NCBI RefSeq assembly: GCF_014696625.1
Contig: NZ_JACJQL010000002.1
Coordinates: 248,001-312,000 of the forward strand
Source: Nostoc parmelioides FACHB-3921
Lineage (GTDB): Bacteria; Cyanobacteriota; Cyanobacteriia; Cyanobacteriales; Nostocaceae
Length of the DNA stretch: 64,000 nucleotides
Reading direction: 5' to 3'
This document shows, in pieces, positions 34,025 to 43,700 of the stretch. Position 1 is the first letter of the stretch; each line of letters opens with the position of its first letter. A program made the position numbers and the translations under genes. The notes under the pieces were generated by a model. It was given only the letters and a program-made list of their open reading frames with translations. It was not told the origin of the DNA and did no database searches.

Positions 34025-34360
34025 ATGGCAAAAATCCAGTTTTCCAGAGGACTCGATGAAGAAGTAATTCCAGAAGTGCGTTTGACGCGATCGCGTACAG
34101 GTGACACTGGTACAGCAACATTTATTTTTACAAACCCTAAAATTTTAGACCAAGGGACTACTGAAGATATTACCGGGATGTATTTAATTGACGAAGAAGG
34201 AGAAATCATCACCCGTGAGGTTAAGGGTAAATTTGTCAACGGTAGGCCTGAAGGATTAGAGGCTGTTTATATCATGAAATCAGCCCAAGAATGGGAGCGT
34301 TTCATCAGATTTATGGAACGTTACGCCCAAGAAAACGATTTGGGATTCAGTAAATCTTAA
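34025..34360 (+). CDS. psb28: Photosystem II reaction-centre assembly protein Psb28
   Basis: A 111-residue soluble protein that binds the CP47 side of assembling photosystem II on the thylakoid surface. The conserved parts are [38 protein letters not shown] at the start and the C-terminal [12 protein letters not shown]. The sequence is complete and the length normal. The start follows a CATAAAACTTT-type AT-rich stretch without a strong ribosome-binding site. A tract of GTCAACGGTCAACAG heptads follows. Confidence 0.95.
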   Translation: MAKIQFSRGLDEEVIPEVRLTRSRTGDTGTATFIFTNPKILDQGTTEDITGMYLIDEEGEIITREVKGKFVNGRPEGLEAVYIMKSAQEWERFIRFMERYAQENDLGFSKS

Positions 34361-34361
34361 A

Positions 34362-34435
34362 AGTCAACGGTCAACAGTCAACGGTCAACAGTCAAGAGAA
34401 TTTTGGACTACGGACTATTGACTATTGACTTATCC
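34362..34435 (+). repeat. GTCAACG/GTCAACA heptad tract
   Basis: Alternating GTCAACG and GTCAACA units (34362-34395), then GGACTAC and GGACTATTGAC units, filling the gap between psb28 and moaB. Confidence 0.75.
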
Positions 34436-34443
34436 CCCTATAC

Positions 34444-34947
34444 ATGATGGAAAAACCTCATCCAGATACACCAGGAATAACGGTAAATTGTGCAGTTGTT
34501 ACTGTGAGCGATACACGCACCCCAGAGACAGATAAAAGCGGTCTTCTCATTCAACAGTTACTAATCGATGCAAATTATACTGTAGAAGCCTACGCAATTA
34601 TTCCCGATGAACCAGCACAAATCCAAGCAAAGTTGGCATTATTGAGCCTAAATTCTAATTTAGATACGGTAATTTTTAATGGTGGTACAGGTATTGCACC
34701 GAGAGATACTACTTATGATGCTATTGAGAAATTATTAGAAAAAACCCTACCCGGATTTGGGGAAATATTTAGATATTTAAGTTATCAGGAAATTGGCTCA
34801 CGAGCGATCGCCTCTCGTGCAGTTGCAGGCGTATATCAAAATCAATTAATCTTCTCCCTTCCTGGTTCCAGCAACGCTGTGCGCTTAGGTATGGAAAAAC
34901 TGATATTACCAGAACTCACTCACCTAGTTAGCCAAATACGTAAATAG
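34444..34947 (+). CDS. moaB: Molybdopterin adenylyltransferase/MoaB
   Basis: A 167-residue MoaB/MogA-like protein of molybdenum cofactor synthesis. The substrate loop is NGGTGIAPRDTTYDAIEKLL (about residues 79-98); the C-terminal SRAIASRAVAGVY and LPGSSNAVRLGMEKLILPEL are typical. It starts MMEKPHPDTPG; the ATG and the following ATG are both in frame. Needed for nitrate reductase and other Mo-pterin enzymes. It is a stand-alone gene here. Confidence 0.92.
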   Translation: MMEKPHPDTPGITVNCAVVTVSDTRTPETDKSGLLIQQLLIDANYTVEAYAIIPDEPAQIQAKLALLSLNSNLDTVIFNGGTGIAPRDTTYDAIEKLLEKTLPGFGEIFRYLSYQEIGSRAIASRAVAGVYQNQLIFSLPGSSNAVRLGMEKLILPELTHLVSQIRK

Positions 34948-35117
34948 AACTAGTCAGTGGGTAAGGTGTGTTGTCCCGCAGAGAAGGCTGCTCAAAATTT
35001 ATCACTAAGTACCAAATAATCAGGGTTTTAAGCCTCTCCCCGGCGCGAGGAGAGGTATGGAGAGGAGTTCTTCCAAATGTATATGATTAGGGTTTTGAAT
35101 CCCTTTTTCCCAGAATC

Positions 35118-35441
35118 CTAAGAAGCTAAAGCGACTTCCACTAATTGCTGTAACTCACCTTTTTGGTAAAGTTCAATCAGAATATCGGAACCACCGATAA
35201 ATTCACCATTGATATAAACTTGGGGAATTGTCGGCCAGTTGGAATATTCCTTAATACCCTGACGAATTTCTTGGTCTTCTAAAACGTTGATAGTCTCAAA
35301 AGGAACACCCAAAGTATTGAGAATCTGCACAACATTGTTAGAGAAGCCGCACTGAGGCATCAATTTGGTTCCCTTCATGAAAACCATAATTTTATTTTGT
35401 GTTATTAAATTATTAATTTTTTCGCTGGTTTCCTGTGTCAT
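35118..35441 (-). CDS. grxD: Monothiol glutaredoxin (Grx4/GrxD type)
   Basis: A 107-residue CGFS glutaredoxin: PQCGFS at residues 29-34. It binds a [2Fe-2S] cluster with glutathione and works with BolA, whose gene lies directly upstream on the same strand, in iron-sulfur delivery and sensing. The domain ends with the conserved TIPQVYINGEFIGGSDIL. The gap to bolA is 128 bp, filled with tandem heptads, which is odd for a co-transcribed pair. Confidence 0.95.
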   Translation of the reverse strand: MTQETSEKINNLITQNKIMVFMKGTKLMPQCGFSNNVVQILNTLGVPFETINVLEDQEIRQGIKEYSNWPTIPQVYINGEFIGGSDILIELYQKGELQQLVEVALAS

Positions 35442-35467
35442 GGCTTTTGTATGTCCTAGTTTTGTGA

Positions 35468-35530
35468 TTAGTTATTAGTCATTAGTCATTAGTCATTAGT
35501 TATTAGTCATTAGTTATTAGCCATTAGTCA
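35468..35530 (-). repeat. TTAGTCA heptad array between grxD and bolA
   Basis: Nine tandem heptads with TTAGTCA, TTAGTTA or TTAGCCA, exactly 63 bp. More GACTATG/GACTATT units run to 35579, and the bolA stop codon lies inside them. Confidence 0.9.
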
Positions 35531-35569
35531 TTGATTTCTTACTGTTGACTATGGACTATTGACTGTGGA

Positions 35570-35812
35570 CTATTGACTAGTTTCGGGAGTGTATGTTTTC
35601 AATGCTAAGGCGTGAATAGCTTCAGTTGACATAGCTTGCCGCAATGCACCATAAACTAATTGATGTTGTTGCACAAGTCTCTTACCTGCAAACTGCGATG
35701 AGACTACTGTCACCTGATAATGGTCGCCGCCACCGGTCAAGTCTTGCACCTGAACCTGCGCGTCTGGCAGTTCCGCCTTGATCATTGCTTCAACCTGCTG
35801 CGGAGTAATCAT
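35570..35812 (-). CDS. bolA: BolA-family protein
   Basis: An 80-residue BolA protein with the usual fold: [38 protein letters not shown], then [19 protein letters not shown] and the C-terminal [12 protein letters not shown]. The invariant His is in HQLVYG. BolA forms a [2Fe-2S] complex with CGFS glutaredoxins such as the downstream gene product. Its last two residues (Ser-Gln) and TAG stop are encoded by GACTATT-type heptads, so the C-terminus has been shaped by repeat insertion. Confidence 0.95.
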   Translation of the reverse strand: MITPQQVEAMIKAELPDAQVQVQDLTGGGDHYQVTVVSSQFAGKRLVQQHQLVYGALRQAMSTEAIHALALKTYTPETSQ

Positions 35813-36103
35813 CGCAATTCCTGAAAAAACTTACTTTTCTATTATTAACAGATATACAGCAGATGCTTCTAGTTTGAAAATAGAGATTGGGGATTGGGGA
35901 TTGGGGACTGGGAATAGTTACTTCTTAATTTTACTCCTGATGACCATGCTTCCTTCGTGTTTCCCATCACCAAAATAGATAGATAGCATAAATGTCAAGA
36001 AACTTCTTTGCCCAATATTACGAAAAAAAGTACAAGCACAAAGATTAATTTTTACGAAAACTCTAGGTACAATACATAAGCCGCTTCCTTTTTCCTCAAG
36101 ATC

Positions 36104-37192
36104 ATGGGCAATACTTTTGGACATCTGTTTCGGATCACTACTTTTGGCGAGTCACACGGTGGAGGCGTGGGGGTTGTGATTGACGGCTGTCCCCCGCTAC
36201 TCGAAATTTCTCCTGAGGAAATTCAACTGGAGTTAGACCGCAGACGACCCGGACAGAGTAAGATTACAACGCCTCGTAAGGAAGCAGACACCTGTGAGAT
36301 TTTGTCTGGAGTATATGAAGGCAAAACTCTGGGAACGCCAATATCAATTTTGGTGCGAAATAAAGATACTCGTCCCCAAGATTATGATGAGATGGCGCAA
36401 AAGTATCGTCCTTCCCATGCTGATGCAACTTATGATGCTAAATATGGGATTCGGAATTGGCAAGGCGGCGGTAGATCCTCAGCGCGGGAGACAATTGGTA
36501 GAGTAGCCGCAGGTGCGATCGCTAAAAAAATCCTCCGGCAAGTTGCTAATGTAGAAGTTATAGGCTACGTCAAACGTATCAAAGACTTGGAAGGTGTTGT
36601 AGACCCGAATACCGTCACCTTAGACCAAGTGGAAAGCAACATTGTTCGTTGTCCTGATGGCGAATTAGCAGACCGCATGATTGAATTAATCGAACAAACA
36701 GGTAGACAAGGGGATTCTATCGGCGGTGTAGTGGAATGTGTAGCGCGGAATGTACCTAAAGGCTTGGGTGAACCTGTATTCGATAAATTGGAAGCAGATA
36801 TTGCCAAAGCTGTGATGTCTTTACCTGCTAGCAAAGGTTTTGAAATTGGTTCAGGTTTTGCCGGGACTCTGCTAACAGGATTTGAGCATAACGACGAATA
36901 TTATATTGATGAAAACGGTGAGATTCGCACAGTCACCAACCGTTCTGGTGGGATTCAAGGCGGTATTGCCAATGGCGAGAATATCATTTTGCGAGTTGCT
37001 TTTAAACCCACAGCCACAATTAGAAAAGAGCAAAAAACAGTCACTCGTGAAGGTGAGGAAACCCTATTAGCCGCCAAAGGTAGACATGATCCCTGTGTTC
37101 TACCCCGTGCAGTCCCGATGGTGGAAGCAATGGTGGCGTTGGTATTGTGCGATCATTTGTTACGCCATCACGGACAGTGTAAGGTGCTTTGA
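36104..37192 (+). CDS. aroC: Chorismate synthase
   Basis: A 362-residue FMN-dependent enzyme that makes chorismate from EPSP in the cytosol. The N-terminal signature is [17 protein letters not shown], the central [19 protein letters not shown] (about residues 122-140) and the C-terminal [20 protein letters not shown]. The ATG follows a short AT-rich leader. Its TGA overlaps a TTG that could start the next, fragmentary gene. It is otherwise ordinary and complete. Confidence 0.97.
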   Translation: MGNTFGHLFRITTFGESHGGGVGVVIDGCPPLLEISPEEIQLELDRRRPGQSKITTPRKEADTCEILSGVYEGKTLGTPISILVRNKDTRPQDYDEMAQKYRPSHADATYDAKYGIRNWQGGGRSSARETIGRVAAGAIAKKILRQVANVEVIGYVKRIKDLEGVVDPNTVTLDQVESNIVRCPDGELADRMIELIEQTGRQGDSIGGVVECVARNVPKGLGEPVFDKLEADIAKAVMSLPASKGFEIGSGFAGTLLTGFEHNDEYYIDENGEIRTVTNRSGGIQGGIANGENIILRVAFKPTATIRKEQKTVTREGEETLLAAKGRHDPCVLPRAVPMVEAMVALVLCDHLLRHHGQCKVL

Positions 37193-37542
37193 CAATAGAA
37201 TTACTATACAACTTGCAGCAAAACTTACGATTTACACAAAATCAAGACGAAGATGATAAGGAGTTAGTTATGCGATTAGCACCACTTTATCAACAAGACC
37301 GAGAACAGACGTTCAAGGAAGGGGAACAACAAGGACTGCAAACAGGTATTCAGACAGGTATTCAGACAGGTATTCAGCAAGGAGAACGCTTGGTGGTGGA
37401 AAACTTGCTTAAGTTTCGCTTTGGTGAATTAGATAATGAACTTCAAGGAATTATTGAACCATTATTAGCATTAACACCAGAAGAGTTTACTCCATTACTT
37501 TTACAATTATCCCGTGACGAACTAATTGCTAGATTTCACTAG
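37189..37542 (+). pseudogene. C-terminal fragment of an Rpn/PD-(D/E)XK nuclease-like protein
   Basis: A 117-residue frame without a nuclease core. It has a charged stretch LYQQDREQTFKEGEQQG, three tandem 12-bp units encoding TGIQ, and a C-terminus VVENLLKFRFGELDNELQGIIEPLLALTPEEF, the usual tail of cyanobacterial Rpn-type putative transposase or DUF4351 proteins. Those proteins are about 250-300 residues long, so the N-terminal nuclease half is missing. The only start is TTG overlapping the aroC stop, or an internal ATG at 37270. Likely a remnant. Confidence 0.6.
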
Positions 37543-37762
37543 TAATGCGCCACATAAGCTTGGCAGGGTAAGGGAACAATTAAACCAAATACATAGCTCT
37601 TGCCCAGTTTCTACTTCCTATTGCCTATTGGTGTAATGCTTTCTAAGCAATCTTATTGCATGACATTTAATAATTTTAATTTTGTGGTCTACTAAAGTAG
37701 TATGGTTGAGAATAAGGGCAAATTTGCCTAAAATAAAGCATTATTTTAGCGAGTTATATTAC

Positions 37763-38017
37763 ATGGATTTTGTGACAGTTCTGGGTTTCGCTGCCGCTTT
37801 ATTAACTACTTTTTCTTTTTTGCCACAGATGATTAAAACATGGCAAAGTAAATCAGCCAAAGATGTATCTTTTATTATGCTGATATTTTTTAATACTGGT
37901 ATTTTCTTATGGCTAATCTATGGAATTATTTTGCAACAATTACCTGTGATCTTTGCTAATGCTACTACATTAGTTTTTAACATGATAATTCTATGGCTTA
38001 AAATTAAATATAAATAG
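37763..38017 (+). CDS. SemiSWEET (PQ-loop) sugar transporter
   Basis: An 84-residue, three-helix protein starting MDFVTVLGFAAALLTTFSFLPQMIKTW; the PQ pair (Pro-Gln in FLPQM) and the following KSAKDVSFIMLIFFNTGIFLWLIYG are the SemiSWEET signature. It dimerises to form a sugar pore. I place the start at the ATG at 37763; the longer upstream frame is not membrane-like and has no clear start signal. No ribosome-binding site stands out. Substrate is not known. Confidence 0.9.
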   Translation: MDFVTVLGFAAALLTTFSFLPQMIKTWQSKSAKDVSFIMLIFFNTGIFLWLIYGIILQQLPVIFANATTLVFNMIILWLKIKYK

Positions 38018-38038
38018 ATATACTTTGATCAAACTCCT

Positions 38039-39673
38039 GTGACATCTTCTTTATTTAACGCTGAACGCCTGTTATTTACTCCTGCTACACCAGAAACCAA
38101 CGCCATACCACTGATATTTGCTTTTCCCAATGAGTACACGGTGGGTATCACTAGTTTGGGCTATCAGGTAGTATGGGCGACTTTGGCAATGCGTAGCGAT
38201 GTGCAGGTGAGTCGTTTATTTACCGATACTTACGAACCACTTCCTAGAGAACCGGAAATTGTCGGCTTTTCTATTTCTTGGGAGTTGGATTATGTCAACA
38301 TTTTAAATCTACTGGAATCTTTACAAATTCCCATTCGCGCCAGTTTGCGTGATGATTCCCATCCCATAGTTTTTGGTGGTGGCCCTGTTCTCACTGCGAA
38401 CCCGGAACCTTTTGCCGAATTTTTTGATGTAATTTTGCTGGGTGATGGGGAAAATCTGCTGGGTAATTTGATTGAGGCTTATAAGGAAGTCAGGAATGCT
38501 TCTAGACAAACTCAACTACAAGCACTTGCACAAGTACCAGGAATTTATGTTCCGAGTTTGTATGTGGTTGAGTATGAAGCAGTAGATGGGGGAATAAGTT
38601 CGATTAAGCCAATTTCCTTGGAAGTTCCCCCAGTGGTGCAGAAGCAAACTTATCGAGGAAATACCCTGTCAGCCTCCACTGTTGTGACAGAAAAAGCCGC
38701 CTGGGAAAATATTTTCATGGTGGAGGTGGTGCGGAGTTGTCCTGAAATGTGCCGCTTCTGTATGGCTAGTTATCTAACTTTACCTTTTAGGACTGCTAGT
38801 TTGGCAGGTTCCTTAATTCCAGCGATTGAGAAAGGTTTACAAGTGACAAATCGGTTGGGGTTATTGGGTGCATCTGTAACTCAGCATCCAGAATTTGAGA
38901 CGTTGCTAGATTATATCAGTCAGCCAAAATATGACGATGTACGGCTGAGTATCGCTTCGGTGCGGACGAATACGGTAACAGAACAGTTAGCCAAAACTTT
39001 AGCCAAACGAGACACGCGATCGCTTACTATTGCAGTAGAAAGTGGTTCAGAAAAAGTCCGCCAAATCATCAACAAAAAGCTACATAACGACGAAATCATC
39101 CAAGCCGCCATCAATGCTAAAGCCGGCGGTTTGACAGCCTTGAAACTCTACGGCATGGTGGGACTACCAGGAGAAACACCAGAAGACTTAGACGCAACGG
39201 TAACCATGATGCGTAGTATCAAAAAAGCCGCACCAGGACTGCGCTTAACATTGGGTTGTAGTACCTTCGTGCCGAAAGCCCATACACCATTTCAATGGTA
39301 TGGGGTCAATCGGCAAGCAGAAAAGCGGTTACAGTCCTTGCAAAAACAGTTAAAACCCCAAGGAATAGATTTTCGCCCAGAAAGTTATAATTGGTCTATC
39401 ATACAGGCTTTGATCTCCAGAGGCGATCGCCGCATCTCCCAACTTCTGGAACTTACCCGCGACTTTGGCGACTCCTTGGGTAGTTACAAACGTGCATTTA
39501 AGCAACTCAAAGGGCAAATCCCCGACTTAGAATTTTACGTTCATAGTGATTGGTCAACTGAGCAAGTATTACCTTGGAGCCACTTGCAAGGGCCTTTGCC
39601 ACAGTCTACACTACTAAAGCATTTGGCTGAAGCAACCAGTCATTTTCAAAAAGAACTACAGCCATTAAATTAA
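38039..39673 (+). CDS. B12-binding radical SAM protein
   Basis: A 544-residue protein with an N-terminal B12-binding-like domain (about 1-160, FPNEYTVGITSLGYQVVWA...FGGGPVLTANPEPFAEFFDVILLGDGE) and a radical SAM domain with CPEMCRFC (Cys-x3-Cys-x2-Cys, about residues 234-241). It resembles the uncharacterised TIGR03960-type family. GTG start 22 bp after the SemiSWEET gene. The C-terminal half contains LTLGCSTFVPKAHTPFQW, common in this family. Substrate unknown; tRNA or small-molecule methylthiolation or methylation are options. Confidence 0.85.
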   Translation: MTSSLFNAERLLFTPATPETNAIPLIFAFPNEYTVGITSLGYQVVWATLAMRSDVQVSRLFTDTYEPLPREPEIVGFSISWELDYVNILNLLESLQIPIRASLRDDSHPIVFGGGPVLTANPEPFAEFFDVILLGDGENLLGNLIEAYKEVRNASRQTQLQALAQVPGIYVPSLYVVEYEAVDGGISSIKPISLEVPPVVQKQTYRGNTLSASTVVTEKAAWENIFMVEVVRSCPEMCRFCMASYLTLPFRTASLAGSLIPAIEKGLQVTNRLGLLGASVTQHPEFETLLDYISQPKYDDVRLSIASVRTNTVTEQLAKTLAKRDTRSLTIAVESGSEKVRQIINKKLHNDEIIQAAINAKAGGLTALKLYGMVGLPGETPEDLDATVTMMRSIKKAAPGLRLTLGCSTFVPKAHTPFQWYGVNRQAEKRLQSLQKQLKPQGIDFRPESYNWSIIQALISRGDRRISQLLELTRDFGDSLGSYKRAFKQLKGQIPDLEFYVHSDWSTEQVLPWSHLQGPLPQSTLLKHLAEATSHFQKELQPLN

Positions 39674-39810
39674 TGTTTGTCAGTGGTTAGTGGTCGGTAG
39701 TTAGTAGTAAGAATATTTGCACATGATTATTTGCTGCACTTTAAAAAAGCAAGGTAGTAACTTCACAAGCAAGGTATGAAACCAAGTCCCAAAACCACTG
39801 ACAACTGTAC

Positions 39811-39830
39811 AGACGCGATTAATCGCGTCT
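39811..39830. repeat. 20-bp perfect palindrome, copy 2 of 3
   Basis: AGACGCGATTAATCGCGTCT, identical to 17802-17821 and 55934-55953, in the gap after the radical SAM gene, flanked by GACAACT/GACAACC repeats. Confidence 0.85.
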
Positions 39831-39855
39831 CTGACAACCGACAACCGACAAATTA

Positions 39856-40044
39856 ATGCAAAATACAGCTGAATTTTACTGTGCTTATTGTGGTGAACCA
39901 AACTTAACCTTTATTGACTTGAGTGCTGGCGGGCAACAATCTTATATTGAAGATTGTCAGGTTTGTTGCCGTCCCAATATCTTATACGTGCGGGTAGACG
40001 AAGATACCCTAGACATCGAAATTGATACAGAATACGAAGGTTGA
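39856..40044 (+). CDS. CPXCG-motif cysteine-rich protein
   Basis: A 62-residue zinc-ribbon-like protein. CAYCGEPN (about residues 9-16) and CQVCCRPN (about 35-42) give four or five Cys suited to one zinc ion; the tail is acidic. It belongs to the CPXCG family, whose function is not known. The ATG at 39856 is preceded by repeats and no strong ribosome-binding site. It lies 19 bp upstream of the SRPBCC gene, so the two are probably co-transcribed. Confidence 0.85.
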   Translation: MQNTAEFYCAYCGEPNLTFIDLSAGGQQSYIEDCQVCCRPNILYVRVDEDTLDIEIDTEYEG

Positions 40045-40063
40045 ATATTAGGTTTTTCTTTCC

Positions 40064-40507
40064 ATGCTGCACTTTCAACATACCTCAGTTATTAATGCGC
40101 CACCAGAAGTAGTTTGGAAATTCCATGAAAGACCGGATATTTTGCAACTGCTGACTCCACCTTGGCAACCAGTACGAGTCGTTCGCCGAGAGGGAGGATT
40201 AGAAGTAGGCGCAATCACAGAATTTAAGTTATTTCTTGGCCCTGTACCCTTAACTTGGTTAGCACGTCACACTGAATGCGACAAATATCGCTTGTTTACC
40301 GACACCCAAATATCCGGGCCTTTTGAATCTTGGATACATCGCCATCAATTTGAGCCAGAAAATGGAAAAACCAAGCTGATTGATGACGTTTCCTACGTTA
40401 TGCCCGGTGGCGAGACAATAGAATTTATCGGCGGTTGGCTAATACAAGCACAACTTGAAGCTATGTTTCGCTACCGCCACTATGTCACAAAACGGGAGTG
40501 TGAATAG
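40064..40507 (+). CDS. SRPBCC/START-like ligand-binding protein
   Basis: A 147-residue protein with the polyketide-cyclase/START-type pattern: MLHFQHTSVINAPPEVVWKFHERPDILQLLTPPW at the start and IDDVSYVMPGGETIEFIGGWLIQAQLEAMFRYRH at the end. Such proteins bind a hydrophobic ligand in a deep pocket. The ligand is unknown. Followed by the hairpin at 40526-40546. Confidence 0.85.
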   Translation: MLHFQHTSVINAPPEVVWKFHERPDILQLLTPPWQPVRVVRREGGLEVGAITEFKLFLGPVPLTWLARHTECDKYRLFTDTQISGPFESWIHRHQFEPENGKTKLIDDVSYVMPGGETIEFIGGWLIQAQLEAMFRYRHYVTKRECE

Positions 40508-40525
40508 AGAAATTCGCCAAAAATT

Positions 40526-40562
40526 AGGAGGGCTGTTAACCCTCCTAACTGCAAACAAAAGA
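40526..40562 (+). repeat. 37-bp direct repeat, left copy (hairpin)
   Basis: AGGAGGGCTGTTAACCCTCCT (21 bp; inverted repeat AGGAGGG/CCCTCCT) and, four bases later, GCAAACAAAAGA. The same sequence lies at 43887-43923, so the pair brackets the RTX gene. It also acts as a plausible terminator for 40064-40507. Confidence 0.85.
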
Positions 40563-40607
40563 AAATTTAACTAATGCTATTTTATGACTCTGATGAAAGA
40601 AAAAAAT

Positions 40608-40686
40608 GTAGGTTGGGTTTCACGTTGTTCAACCCAACAAAACCAAGGATTTTTCGTGTTGGGTTGAGGGATGAAACCCAACCTAC
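40608..40686. repeat. Nested inverted repeat (79 bp)
   Basis: GTAGGTTGGGTTTC (40608-40621) is the exact complement of GAAACCCAACCTAC (40673-40686). An inner TCAACCCAAC/GTTGGGTTGA pair nests within. Typical of cyanobacterial dispersed hairpins; it lies just past the 3' end of the RTX gene. Confidence 0.8.
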
Positions 40687-40705
40687 TCCTAAATTTATCA
40701 AAGCC

Positions 40706-43700
40706 TTAAAAATCCAAAATCACGAAATCACTAGCAGTCAGACTAGGCGTGCCGGAGAGAGTAGCAAAATGAGCGCCAGAACCCAAACCCGCAACATTAC
40801 CATTCTGGTTATAGAACAAGCGACCACTACCCAAACTGTAAACAATCAAAGCACTACTAATCGCTGCATCCATATCAGTATTAACACTGGCAAACTCACC
40901 ACCAACATCAAGGCTTTCACCAACCCCAGTAGTCAGGGCAGTGAAACTTGCCTTATCTAACATAATGGTATCTGTTCCCACAGCGAAATCAGCAATGGTA
41001 TCTATGCCAAAATCACCACTGCTGAAGGGATTACCCGTATCACCAAAAGCAAAGATATCAGCACCAGCACCACCGAACAACCTATCATTACCCGCGCCAC
41101 CAAACAGCCAATCATCACCAGTGCCACCGTTGAGGGTGTCATTACCATTACCACCAAGCAAGACATCATCGCCAGTACCACCGTTGAGGTTGTCATTACC
41201 ATCTAGCCCATAGAGGAAATTGTCCTCGTTATTCCCACGGATGTTATTATTACCCGCATTGCCTCTACCTTCTACAGCAGTACCTCTGAGAGTGAGAGCT
41301 TCGATGTTATCTGCTAAGAAGTAGTCCACCGTGGTAAACACTTCATCTCTACCGCCATTGATAGCTTCTGTGATCACATCGTTGGAGTTATCTATGTAAT
41401 ATCGGTCATTACCAGCACCACCAGTCAAGGTGTTTGTACCACTACCACCTGTAAGGATATCATTACCATCACCACCGATGAGGGTATCATCACCAGCACC
41501 TCCATTGAGGTTATCATCGCCAGCGCCACCAGTCAGGTTGTCATTACCAGCGCCACCATTGACTGCATCGTTACCACTACCGCCTGTAAAAGTGACTGTG
41601 CCGACAAAGCTTCTCAGGTCAAAGGTTTCAACATTGGTGATGGTTGTGCCAGGGATGCTGGCTAGTTGATTGTTAACATTATTTAAGTCAAAGCTGATGG
41701 TGTCCGTATTTATGCCACCTTGAATAATGATTGTGTCTTGTCCATTTCCACCATTGAGAATGTCATTTTGGCTGAGGTTGGCGATGTTGGTAATGAAGAT
41801 ATCACCTCCATCTCCACCATCAAATATATCTTTGGCACTGGTGGCTATGATTGTATTATTGTTGGCGGTGCCGTTGATAATATTGTCTGGCCGTCTGATT
41901 TCTAGGTTAAATATAGTGTTAACACTGAGGTTAGTTGTATCTGTGGCAGTAACTCTCAGGCTAAGGTTACCTAAATTATTCGTGGTAGGAGTACCAGTAA
42001 ATCTGCGCGTATCAGCATCAAAAGATAACCAACTGGGTAGAGGGCTACCATCGCTGCGGGTGGCAGAATAAGTGAGGGTGTCGCCTGAGTCTGCATCAGC
42101 AAATGTGTTAGCGGCGATTTGAAAGTTAAATGCTGTGCCTGTTATAGCTGTTTGGTTAGAAATACTATTGGCTACTATCGGTGCATCATTAACAGAATTA
42201 ATAGTAATACCGACAGTCTGAGTATTGCTACTAAATGCTGTGGCATTGCCATTAACTGAGGCGTTTACTTCTGTAGTGCCACTAGCTATACCATTGGAAC
42301 CATCCCAGGCGCGGAAGGTCAGATTAGCTTGGCCATTGTAGTCAGTATTGGGGACAAAGCGAACTCTCGTATTTGTTTGCAGTTCCACCTGTGTGAGGTC
42401 ACTAGAAGTCCTAGCGGAGGTTGTATTGTCACCGAGGAAAAGGAAATTGGGTGTTTCGTAAGGGTCAAAAGGTAAAGAATTGATTGGGGAAGGTGCAGCA
42501 GTGGTGTGGTTGAATGCCGTGTAATCGCGGAGATTGCCACTTAAAATCGGTGCAGAAGAATCCGGCGCAAACAGCTTGTAAGTATTATTTTCAACTACCA
42601 AATTATAGCGGGTAACTGCTGTGGTTGTGTTTCTAAATGACCGTTCTGTGGTGCTATGGGTAAACAGTGGACTAGAAGTCTGCGCCCAAATTTCATCTGT
42701 CCAGAAGCCTAGTTCGATTGCTTTGGTTTTGTCACTAGTAACAACAATGACGCTAAAGCCAGCACGGTCTTGAATGCCATCACCGTTATCATCGCTGGTG
42801 TGGGTTTCACTGTTAATTTTCACATCAAAACTAATAGTGAAGCCTTTTACAGGGTCAAGCGCAGGAAAAGCCTGGTTAAATAGAACTGTGGTGTAACCAT
42901 TATAATTACTGTAACCTGATGACCCAATTGAAGGTGTAAATCCAAAGAATGATGAAGCAGGTGTAGTGTTACTATCTAATCTGGTTCCGCCACTAATCTG
43001 AGACTGAGTACCACCCACGCCAATCAGAGGAGGAATAGCAGGCGAAGCGCCAAACTTCAACCAACCTTGGGAAGTTGGTAAACCAACTGATGAACCATCA
43101 TAGAGTTTTATGCCAGCACTGAGAACTGTAGCTGAGTTATCGGAGACTGTGCCGAAGTTTGTCCAGTTAGTCCCGCCATCAACAGAGTATTGCCAAGTAC
43201 CGTTGCTGTTGTCTGCACCTATGACAGCAACTCCTTGGGTGTCTTTATCAGTGTCGGTAATTAAGCCGTTGATGAGGTTAGCTAGTAAAGTACCTTTGTT
43301 ATTGGCGTTGGGTATATCTTCATCAATATTTGGTAGTGTAGAAGTCCCAGTCGTTAAGGTTGGTGATGTGTCGTTAACAGGAGTAACAGTAATCGAGACT
43401 CCTTCATAGTCTGTACTGAAGGCAGTTGTTCCACCTTTACCAGCCAAAATACTCGCTGTGTTACCTGATATACCTGTTGTTTGATCCCAAGCGTAGAAGT
43501 TAATATCAGCAGTACCGCTAAAGTTAGCATTGGGGCGAAAGCGGATTTTAGTATTGGCATTTGATGGTAGTAACCGTGCTGCATTTAGCAATGGTGTTCC
43601 AAAGGCATTCCAACTAGTTCCATTATTCAAGGTATATTCCCAAACACCGTTACTGTTATCAACGAAGGTAACAACAATGCCTTTTAGCGCATTAGCATCT

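Noticed and set aside
35468..35530. CRISPR array
   Set aside because: The heptads are contiguous with no unique spacers; they are tandem repeats. No cas genes are present.
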